A DNA stretch of 5,245 bases, taken from positions 1-5,245 of the forward strand of contig JBLHJX010000339.1 in the NCBI GenBank assembly GCA_047619225.1, read 5' to 3'. Within the stretch, counting starts at the first letter, position 1; each line of letters starts with the position of its first letter. The position numbers and the translations under genes were made by a program. The stretch is from JABIFK01 sp047619225. Lineage in GTDB: Bacteria > Latescibacterota > UBA2968. Shown here in pieces: positions 1 through 4,721 of this stretch. The notes beneath the pieces are model-generated. The model did not search any database, was not told the DNA's origin, and was given only the letters and a program-made list of their open reading frames with translations.

Positions 1-84
1 GCCCCGGCAGATGCCTTCTATGTCAAAGGTTACAAGTTTGACCTTTTTGATATTGTGTGTCGTAAAGGTGTTTTGGAGGGTTGA
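1..84 (+). CDS. 3' end of an unidentified protein gene (partial)
   Basis: Frame 1 is open from the window edge to a TGA at 82-84 and encodes 27 residues ending KFDLFDIVCRKGVLEG. The composition, with alternating aromatic, acidic and hydrophobic residues, looks like the folded C-terminus of a soluble protein. Frame 2 is also open for about 120 bases but reads less like protein. I do not recognise the family from so short a tail, so no function is offered. The gene would be convergent with the isomerase, whose stop codon lies about 90 bases downstream. The intervening bases 85-174 hold no strong terminator that I can see. Confidence 0.42.
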   Translation, partial: APADAFYVKGYKFDLFDIVCRKGVLEG

Positions 85-174
85 GATGTTCATGAAAACC
101 TCGGGTTTGGAAAGATTCTGTTAGAGGCCAAAGTCAAAAACAGGCATTTTTGCGACCTAAGACCTGCGACCCGT

Positions 175-1002
175 TTATGGGTTGGTAAATGATTTGAGAA
201 AGTCTGCTGAGCGCTTAGCGGCTTCATTTGGGAGCATGGCATCTCCAAAGGCGTGATGGAGTGTGACATAACCCGTGTAATGAATGGCGTCTAAGCCGTC
301 AAATACCTGTTGGAAATTGATGCCACCTGGTTCATCTAACGGTCTTAAGGTGGAGTTCACCACACCCTTTACCCAGGTGGTCATGGCCAAATTCCCGTTG
401 GGGTCTGGCACGTGGTTTTGAAGGTAGACATTAAACAGGTAGGGTGCAAAGACTTTGAGGGTTTCTGTGCCATAAGGTTCACCACACAAGGCAAGGTTGG
501 CCGGTTCATAAATGAGGCCAAAGTTGCTCCGGTTGATTTTGGCAAGGGTTTCGAGGCTGCCTTCAACTGTTTCAAATAAACTTTGGGTGTGGCTTTGGTG
601 TGCAAGGCGCATGTTACGTTCTGCGGCTTCATCGGCAGCACGTTGGGCAAAGGGGATGTCGCTTTGGTTTTTGATACAAACGCGCATTAAATCACATTCT
701 AAGGCTTCCGATAGGTCTAAGTGCGGGGTAATGTGCCGCAAACAGCGGGGGCCCTCTAAGCCGTTTTCGGGAATGGCAAAGTCACCGGTAACCATAGAAA
801 TGGCCAGTTGATTTTGGCCCGCGATGCGTTTTGCGTCTGATATATGTCCCGGGGAACTGTGGGTGCCTGCCATGGAGGCCCGCATACATAGGGCCTCATA
901 CCCTGCCGTTTTGGCGATGTGTGCAAGGTCTGGCAAAGCAATGTCAATTTCACGTTTGTTGCTAAATTTTTCAGCAACACGGACTGAGAGAGAGAGTTTC
1001 AT
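175..1002 (-). CDS. Sugar phosphate isomerase/epimerase-like TIM-barrel protein
   Basis: This 275-residue protein, the usual length for the xylose-isomerase-like TIM-barrel (AP endonuclease 2) superfamily, probably acts in the cytoplasm on a sugar or polyol derivative. The substrate cannot be read from the sequence. Seen: an N-terminal beta strand (MKLSLSVRV), a barrel strand at about 131-138 (MRLAHQSH) followed by SLFETVEGSL, a strand-6 motif FGLIYEPANL at 161-170, a strand-7 motif FNVYLQNH at 190-197, and a last strand GYVTLHH at 244-250. In the classical family the metal ligands at these four places are Glu, Asp, His and Glu. Here the candidates are His135/Gln136/His138, Glu166, Asn196/His197 and His249/His250, so the subgroup is divergent or uses a different metal geometry. 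The start is supported by a minus-strand AAGGA (1010-1014) 7 bases upstream of the ATG. It is transcribed divergently from the BFN-UVR gene and appears monocistronic within the window. Confidence 0.85.
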   Translation of the reverse strand: MKLSLSVRVAEKFSNKREIDIALPDLAHIAKTAGYEALCMRASMAGTHSSPGHISDAKRIAGQNQLAISMVTGDFAIPENGLEGPRCLRHITPHLDLSEALECDLMRVCIKNQSDIPFAQRAADEAAERNMRLAHQSHTQSLFETVEGSLETLAKINRSNFGLIYEPANLALCGEPYGTETLKVFAPYLFNVYLQNHVPDPNGNLAMTTWVKGVVNSTLRPLDEPGGINFQQVFDGLDAIHYTGYVTLHHAFGDAMLPNEAAKRSADFLKSFTNP

Positions 1003-1033
1003 ACAGGTTTCCTTGTCTTTGTGGGTGTATATG

Positions 1034-1060
1034 CATGTATGATTTTTAAGGTTCTGTCAA
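1034..1060 (-). promoter_or_regulatory. Candidate promoter for the isomerase gene
   Basis: The minus strand carries a perfect TTGACA -35 hexamer (plus-strand 1055-1060), about 55 bases upstream of the isomerase start. The best nearby -10 is TACATG at 1034-1039, with a short 15-base spacer and only a partial match. The -35 element is convincing but the -10 is not, so the call is tentative. Confidence 0.22.
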
Positions 1061-1132
1061 TGAATGATTGTACAAGATAAAATTCAATTTGGCATCTGAT
1101 GAAAATTTGGCTATTCTTTAAGGGTTGAATAT

Positions 1133-1161
1133 TTGCCGATGTATTAAAAATGTCATATATT
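1133..1161 (+). promoter_or_regulatory. Candidate sigma-70-type promoter for the BFN-UVR gene
   Basis: TTGCCG (1133-1138) and TATATT (1156-1161) are separated by 17 bases. An overlapping TATTAT (1158-1163) is an alternative -10. The predicted transcription start is near 1168, giving a leader of about 75 bases before the ATG at 1242. It lies in the divergent intergenic region and faces the BFN-UVR gene. Confidence 0.4.
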
Positions 1162-1163
1162 AT

Positions 1164-1193
1164 GCCACAGCGGTCTCCCCCGAGATCTGTGGC
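1164..1193 (+). promoter_or_regulatory. Inverted repeat / hairpin at the start of the BFN-UVR leader
   Basis: GCCACAG (1164-1170) and CTGTGGC (1187-1193) are perfect 7-base inverted copies. Inside them GTCTC (1173-1177) can pair with GAGAT (1182-1186), with one G-U pair, around a CCCC loop. The result is a stem of about 12 pairs interrupted by a 2-base bulge. No T tract follows, so it is not a terminator. It sits across the predicted transcription start and could be an operator for a dimeric regulator, or a leader hairpin if transcription starts further upstream. Confidence 0.38.
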
Positions 1194-1225
1194 GTGTGCA
1201 ATGATGGCGTTGCGCAAAAAAAATC

Positions 1226-1232
1226 AGGAGGA
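1226..1232 (+). promoter_or_regulatory. Ribosome binding site that fixes the BFN-UVR start
   Basis: AGGAGGA lies 9 bases before the ATG at 1242. The same frame is open back to an ATG at 1125, but the extra 39 residues would be cysteine-rich, unlike the family, and would be encoded across the candidate promoter and hairpin. This site therefore selects 1242 as the start. Confidence 0.85.
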
Positions 1233-1241
1233 TGGGGCATT

Positions 1242-1922
1242 ATGATCGAAATGCGTGTGGATAACTTGAGTGAACCCAATTCTGGACAAGAAGTGGTGTG
1301 GTTGCGAAGCTTAGACGGTAGGGTGCTTGTGCCCATCGAAATTGGGCATACAGAATGGCTTTCGATTTGGGCAGAGGTGACAGGAGAGCGTTTACCGCGT
1401 CCTTTAACTCATGATTTGTTGCGTACACTGTTAACCCATTTTGATGCCGAAATTGAAGAAGTACAGGTCGTCGATTTTAAAGAAAACATCTTTTATGCCG
1501 AGTTGGTTCTGTCAAGTGGTGGAAAACAGGTCCGGTTTGATGCACGCCCCAGCGACTGTATTGCGTTGGCACTTAAATTTGGCGCACCTATTTTTATGGA
1601 TGGCAAGATTATTCAGGAGGTTGGCTACCGAACAAAGGAAAGGCACAACAGTTTGGAGCTTGAGCCATTAAATCCTTCTGTTGAAGATATTGCAGCAGAG
1701 GTGGAACTCGACGTACCCAACCTCATTGAGGGTGCCGTTGATGATTTGATCACCCCTACTGAAGATGCTTTTTCTTTACCCGGTGATGACATAGACCCTG
1801 GTGAGTTGCTCACTGTTTTAAAAGAACAGATGCAAAAAGCAGTTATAGAGGAGCGCTATGAAGATGCGGGTATGATTCGCGATGAAATCGAGCGGATTGA
1901 AATGACAAAGCAATCTTTGTAA
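1242..1922 (+). CDS. Bifunctional nuclease (BFN/DUF151) domain protein with C-terminal UVR motif
   Basis: This 226-residue cytoplasmic protein has a BFN domain at about residues 1-140. The diagnostic motifs are PRPLTHDLL, FYAELVL and DARPSDCIALAL (from Asp100), followed by GAPIFMD. An acidic, low-complexity linker spans about 145-187. A UvrB/UvrC-type UVR helical motif follows at about 189-220 (LLTVLKEQM, then ERYEDAGMIRDEIERIE). Named family members include a plant protein reported to cleave both RNA and DNA; the role of the bacterial proteins is poorly defined. UVR motifs mediate protein-protein contacts in UvrB, UvrC and Clp-associated proteins, so a nucleic-acid or partner-binding role is inferred. 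The BFN-plus-UVR arrangement is one I recall from several phyla, so it is probably not a local fusion. The gene is a single-gene unit with its own candidate promoter and a strong terminator. Confidence 0.92.
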   Translation: MIEMRVDNLSEPNSGQEVVWLRSLDGRVLVPIEIGHTEWLSIWAEVTGERLPRPLTHDLLRTLLTHFDAEIEEVQVVDFKENIFYAELVLSSGGKQVRFDARPSDCIALALKFGAPIFMDGKIIQEVGYRTKERHNSLELEPLNPSVEDIAAEVELDVPNLIEGAVDDLITPTEDAFSLPGDDIDPGELLTVLKEQMQKAVIEERYEDAGMIRDEIERIEMTKQSL

Positions 1923-1949
1923 GAACAGGCACTTATATTCATTGCATAG

Positions 1950-1985
1950 AAAACCCCGAGTACGGTTTATCGTACTCGGGGTTTT
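1950..1985 (+). terminator. Intrinsic terminator after the BFN-UVR gene
   Basis: A perfect 15-bp stem pairs 1950-1964 with 1971-1985 around the 6-base loop GTTTAT. The stem carries an A tract on its 5' side and TTTT on its 3' side, so it could work on both strands. It begins 27 bases after the stop codon of the BFN-UVR gene and separates it from the YchF-like unit. Confidence 0.93.
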
Positions 1986-2005
1986 GTCTTGATATCATGC
2001 TGATG

Positions 2006-2034
2006 TTGGGGTTTTTTAGCGTCTTATGTATATT
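2006..2034 (+). promoter_or_regulatory. Candidate promoter for the YchF-like gene
   Basis: TTGGGG (2006-2011) and TATATT (2029-2034) are separated by 17 bases, just downstream of the terminator and about 58 bases before the ATG at 2093. The -35 match is weak and the -10 is good. A promoter is expected here because the preceding unit ends in a strong terminator. Confidence 0.35.
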
Positions 2035-2092
2035 ACAGTGCTTGTGCCGAATCGTCAACTCTTGTGCGTGATTATGAAGGAGTCTAGAAACT

Positions 2093-3142
2093 ATGAAATT
2101 GGGCCTTGTAGGATTGCCTCAGGTAGGCAAACGAACGTTGTTTAGTCTTTTGACAGGACAAGATGGTGATAAGGTGAATCTCGGGTTGGCAAAAGTGCGC
2201 GATACGCGATTTGAGAAGTTGGTGGAGATGTTTCACCCCAAAAAAGAAACACCCGCGCAGATGGAATTTGTGTTGTTGCCCGATATGGATACAGATGCAA
2301 GCCGCAATGCCGAAACTTTGAAGGGGTTGGAAAAGGTCGATGTGATTTGTTATTTGGCACGGGTATTTGAAGATGATACCGTCTTTCATGCTGAGGGTGA
2401 TGTAAACGCCCGCCGCGATATTCAGGCGCTGTGGGATGAATTGATTTTGAGCGATCAGATTTTTGTGGAGAAACGGTTGGAACGGTTGGCCAAAGAGAAA
2501 CGGCCCAATGATATTGCGCGTGCCGCCAAAGAAACCGAGTTGATGACGCGCATGCTGACTCATTTGGAAGAGGGCCATCCCTTGAGCCAATTTGTGTTCT
2601 CGGAGGAAGACGAAAAGCTGATTTCGAGCTATCCATTTTTGACTCGAAAGGCCGTGATGGTTGTGCTCAATGTTGGAGAAGATCAGCTTGGTGATGAGCA
2701 CTTGATAGAAGAACTCGAGCAAGAATTCACGGGGAAGGGTTTTAGGTGGATTGCTATTTCTGCTCAGATTGAGCAAGAGGTGTCGCAGTTAGATGACGAA
2801 GAGCGCACTTCTTTTTTGGAAGAATTGGGCATTGAGAAACCTGCATTGGATCGTTTGACGTTGTTGTGTTATGAGACGCTGGGATTGATGTCGTATTTTA
2901 CAGTAGGTGAAGATGAGGTGCGCGCTTGGACGATTCAACAAGGTGCGCTGGCACCTGTTGCCGGTGGGGTGATTCACGGAGATATTGAACGTGGTTTTAT
3001 TCGGGCAGAAGTGATGCAATTTGAAGATTTAATCGAATTGGGTAGCGAACAAAAGGTGAAGGCTGCAGGCAAGTTTGTTCTAAAAGGCCGTGATGCGGTA
3101 ATTGATGATGGGGATATTATTCACTTTTTGTTTAAGGTGTAA
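2093..3142 (+). CDS. YchF/OBG-like GTPase-family protein with degenerate nucleotide site
   Basis: The 349-residue protein aligns by eye with YchF (OBG-family ATPase, about 363 residues) over its whole length. The P-loop at 7-15 reads GLPQVGKRT: the Ser/Thr that normally follows the lysine and helps bind magnesium is Arg14. The switch-I region is shortened, and the YchF switch-II motif (DIAGLVKGAS) is replaced by LLPDMDTDAS, so the G3 glycine is lost. Other YchF hallmarks remain: VFEDDTVFHAEG, the helical segment from FVEKRLERL, NVGE at 193-196 (the YchF-type NxxE base-recognition motif), and a C-terminal TGS/DUF933 domain from about 260 to the end (ETLGLMSYF, EVRAWTI, GVIHGDIERGFIRAEV). I infer a paralogue with weak or no nucleotide hydrolysis that may keep the ribosome- or RNA-related binding of the TGS domain. 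The start has GAAGGAG (2076-2082) 10 bases upstream. A small membrane ORF follows directly. Confidence 0.9.
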   Translation: MKLGLVGLPQVGKRTLFSLLTGQDGDKVNLGLAKVRDTRFEKLVEMFHPKKETPAQMEFVLLPDMDTDASRNAETLKGLEKVDVICYLARVFEDDTVFHAEGDVNARRDIQALWDELILSDQIFVEKRLERLAKEKRPNDIARAAKETELMTRMLTHLEEGHPLSQFVFSEEDEKLISSYPFLTRKAVMVVLNVGEDQLGDEHLIEELEQEFTGKGFRWIAISAQIEQEVSQLDDEERTSFLEELGIEKPALDRLTLLCYETLGLMSYFTVGEDEVRAWTIQQGALAPVAGGVIHGDIERGFIRAEVMQFEDLIELGSEQKVKAAGKFVLKGRDAVIDDGDIIHFLFKV

Positions 3143-3325
3143 TTGGCGCTGTCATCAAATCATATCAATACGACTTTTGCAATGGGTGTGACGTTGCTTT
3201 CAATGGCCATTACCATGAGTGGAATGTCCATTGTCGCTGGGCGCCAAGGTTTGTGGCATGTGGGTCTTGTTTTTGGCGTGTTGGGATGTGGCTGTGTTGC
3301 TTTTGGTATATACATGTTTGTTTAG
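3143..3325 (+). CDS. Small two-helix membrane protein (hypothetical)
   Basis: A 60-residue ORF starts with TTG on the base after the YchF-like stop codon, so translation is probably coupled; AAGG at 3134-3137 could act as a weak ribosome site. Residues about 11-33 (from TFAMGVTLL) and 37-60 (LWHVGLVFGVLGCGCV and on to the end) form two hydrophobic helices joined by the short polar turn AGRQG, which predicts a membrane hairpin. An in-frame ATG at 3182 would give a 47-residue version that trims the first helix. I recognise no family. Support comes from its fit between the YchF-like stop codon and an intrinsic terminator, and from its clean helix-turn-helix hydrophobicity. Against it are the TTG start, the weak ribosome site and its small size. 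Confidence 0.55.
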   Translation: MALSSNHINTTFAMGVTLLSMAITMSGMSIVAGRQGLWHVGLVFGVLGCGCVAFGIYMFV

Positions 3326-3354
3326 AAATACTGTTAAAGCTCGAGATGATCAAA

Positions 3355-3388
3355 CCCAGGGGAATCTGATTTCCCTTGGGACTTTTTT
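3355..3388 (+). terminator. Intrinsic terminator after the small membrane ORF
   Basis: CCCAGGGGAA (3355-3364) pairs with TTCCCTTGGG (3371-3380) as a 10-bp stem with one G-U pair and a 6-base loop. AC and then six T residues (3383-3388) follow. It starts 29 bases after the small ORF and closes the YchF-like/membrane-ORF unit. Confidence 0.88.
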
Positions 3389-3407
3389 GTGTCAAATTTT
3401 ACACAAA
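3386..3407 (+). promoter_or_regulatory. Inverted repeat upstream of the cysteine desulfurase gene
   Basis: TTTGTGT (3386-3392) and ACACAAA (3401-3407) are perfect 7-base inverted copies separated by 8 A/T-rich bases. The centre-to-centre distance of 15 bases would suit a dimeric DNA-binding protein. It overlaps the end of the terminator T tract and lies about 38 bases upstream of the candidate -35. It could be an operator or chance A/T-rich symmetry; no specific regulator can be named. Confidence 0.3.
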
Positions 3408-3444
3408 TGTGATGTCGAAACTCGAATTCTTGCTTCTTCAGGGC

Positions 3445-3473
3445 TTGACTTTCTCATTTGTGCGTGTTTATTT
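3445..3473 (+). promoter_or_regulatory. Candidate promoter for the cysteine desulfurase gene
   Basis: TTGACT (3445-3450) and TTATTT (3468-3473) are separated by 17 bases, with TG at 3465-3466 placed as an extended -10. Transcription would begin near 3480, leaving a leader of only about 15 bases, so the ribosome site would lie almost at the 5' end. A promoter is needed here because an intrinsic terminator lies just upstream. Confidence 0.4.
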
Positions 3474-3481
3474 GCGGGCAA

Positions 3482-3488
3482 AGAGGAG
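3482..3488 (+). promoter_or_regulatory. Ribosome binding site that fixes the desulfurase start
   Basis: AGAGGAG lies 6 bases before the ATG at 3495. The in-frame ATG at 3489 touches the site and is too close to use. The long upstream in-frame extension, open to 3219, would run through the terminator and promoter and adds nothing family-like. Confidence 0.75.
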
Positions 3489-3494
3489 ATGATT

Positions 3495-4661
3495 ATGGCG
3501 ATTTATTTGGATTATAACGCGACGACACCACACGATCCAGCGGTGATTGAGGTGATGCGGCCGTTTTTAGAAACGCATTTTGGAAATCCATCGAGTGCGC
3601 ATGCCTTTGGACAAGTGACACATCGGGCTGTTGAGGCTGCACGAAAGCAAGTTGCAGATCTGCTGAATTGTTTGCCTGATGAAGTAATTTTTACCAGTGG
3701 TGGTACGGAAGCGAATAATTTTGCGATTAAAGGATTGGCATTTGCGCGCAGTGATCTGGGCAATCATATTGTGACGACACAAGTTGAACACCCAGCGGTG
3801 ACCGAAGTATGTGCGTGGTTGGAGACACAAGGGTTTGAGGTCACTTATTTGCCTGTAGATGAAACGGGGCGCGTTGATGTGGGTGATTTGGAAGCGGCAT
3901 TGTTGCCTGAAACGATTTTGATCAGTGTGATGCATGCGAATAATGAAGTGGGTACCCTCCAACCGATTGAAGACATTGCTACATTGGCGAGTCGGCACGA
4001 TATTGCGTTTCACACAGATGCGGCACAGTCGATTGGAAAGCTTGGGGTAGATGTTCAGGCGTTGGGTGTGGATCTTCTTTCAATGGCAGGGCATAAGGTG
4101 TATGCACCAAAGGGTGTTGGGGCTTTGTTTGTGCGAGAGGGTGTCGAATTGGAGAAATTTATGCACGGGGCAGGGCATGAAAAAGGGTGGCGTGCAGGTA
4201 CCGAAAATGTGTTGCAAGTCGTAGGATTAGGAAAAGCGTGTGAGATTATTTCCCGTGATTTGGAAACGCATGCCGAACATTTAATAGGATTACGTGACCG
4301 ATTGGAAAATGCATTGTTAAGTGGTGTGTCGGATGTTCGGACTAATGGTCATTTGGAGCATCGGTTGCCCAATACATTGAGTGTGTCATTTTTGGATGTG
4401 GATGCGGACGATGTGTTGGCTGAAATGAGCGATGACGTTGCGGCTTCGGCGGGTGCTGCTTGCCACTCGGGTGAGGTAAACGTGTCGCACGTTTTGACAG
4501 CGATGAAGGTACCAATGGAATGGGCTCGGGGCACACTGCGGCTTTCGGTGGGGCGGTTTACAACGTGTGAGGAAATTGACCGGGCAGGAGATGTGATAGT
4601 GAAGGCTGTGAAGAAATTAAGAGTAAAGGGCAGAGCGGAGAACGCAGAGCGCGAAGCGTAA
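3495..4661 (+). CDS. NifS/IscS-family cysteine desulfurase, selenocysteine-lyase-like
   Basis: This 388-residue, PLP-dependent class-V aminotransferase-fold enzyme would release sulfur (or selenium) from cysteine (or selenocysteine) onto an active-site cysteine, for example for Fe-S cluster or thio-cofactor assembly. Seen: the N-terminal YLDYNATTP motif; FTSGGTEANN; His99 (VEHPAV); HANNEVGT; Asp175 and Gln178 (HTDAAQ); the PLP lysine Lys201 in AGHKVYAPKG; GWRAGTENV; and catalytic Cys323 in SAGAACHSG, followed by VSHVL and ARGTLRLSVGR. The catalytic loop reads GAACHS, as in animal selenocysteine lyase, rather than the GSACTS typical of IscS, so selenocysteine lyase activity is possible. No iscU, iscR, suf or selenium gene is adjacent. 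The last residues (GRAENAEREA, 379-388) are encoded by a GC-rich repeat and extend past the natural end near KKLR. The gene has its own candidate promoter and may be co-transcribed with the mannonate dehydratase. Confidence 0.93.
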   Translation: MAIYLDYNATTPHDPAVIEVMRPFLETHFGNPSSAHAFGQVTHRAVEAARKQVADLLNCLPDEVIFTSGGTEANNFAIKGLAFARSDLGNHIVTTQVEHPAVTEVCAWLETQGFEVTYLPVDETGRVDVGDLEAALLPETILISVMHANNEVGTLQPIEDIATLASRHDIAFHTDAAQSIGKLGVDVQALGVDLLSMAGHKVYAPKGVGALFVREGVELEKFMHGAGHEKGWRAGTENVLQVVGLGKACEIISRDLETHAEHLIGLRDRLENALLSGVSDVRTNGHLEHRLPNTLSVSFLDVDADDVLAEMSDDVAASAGAACHSGEVNVSHVLTAMKVPMEWARGTLRLSVGRFTTCEEIDRAGDVIVKAVKKLRVKGRAENAEREA

Positions 4662-4697
4662 TAGCAGGTTTAACGCTCTGCTCTTAGCGCTTAGCGG
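4630..4697 (+). repeat. GC-rich repeat element across the desulfurase stop codon
   Basis: GCAGAGCG occurs at 4630-4637 and again at 4644-4651, followed by GCGAAGCG (4651-4658). Its inverse CGCTCTGC lies at 4674-4681 and is followed by AGCGCTTAGCGG (4686-4697). The 8-bp arms can form a hairpin with the desulfurase TAA (4659-4661) in the loop. The style (ACGCAGAG- and CGCTAAG-type units) resembles short dispersed repeats I remember from several bacterial phyla. That likeness is recalled and was not searched. There is no T tract, so it is not an intrinsic terminator. Confidence 0.6.
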
Positions 4698-4721
4698 TTT
4701 ATCTTTTCAAAGGAGAAGGCA

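Noticed and set aside
135..152. CAAAAA and TTTTTG inverted repeat in the convergent gap, as a possible terminator
   Set aside because: The stem is only 6 A/T-rich pairs with no GC core, so it would be unstable. Nearby TGCGACC at 151-157 and 165-171 is a short direct repeat with no clear role.
1125..1241. Upstream extension of the BFN-UVR reading frame from an ATG at 1125
   Set aside because: It is encoded across the candidate promoter and palindrome, has an un-family-like cysteine-rich sequence, and a strong ribosome site sits before the ATG at 1242.
2084..2776. Long minus-strand open frames antisense to the YchF-like gene
   Set aside because: Their translations are low-quality and rich in His, Gln and Phe, as expected of a shadow of a coding gene; the plus-strand protein has clear family motifs.
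3219..3494. Upstream in-frame extension of the desulfurase
   Set aside because: It passes through an intrinsic terminator and promoter and overlaps the small membrane ORF in another frame. The family N-terminus begins at MAIYLDYNATTP.
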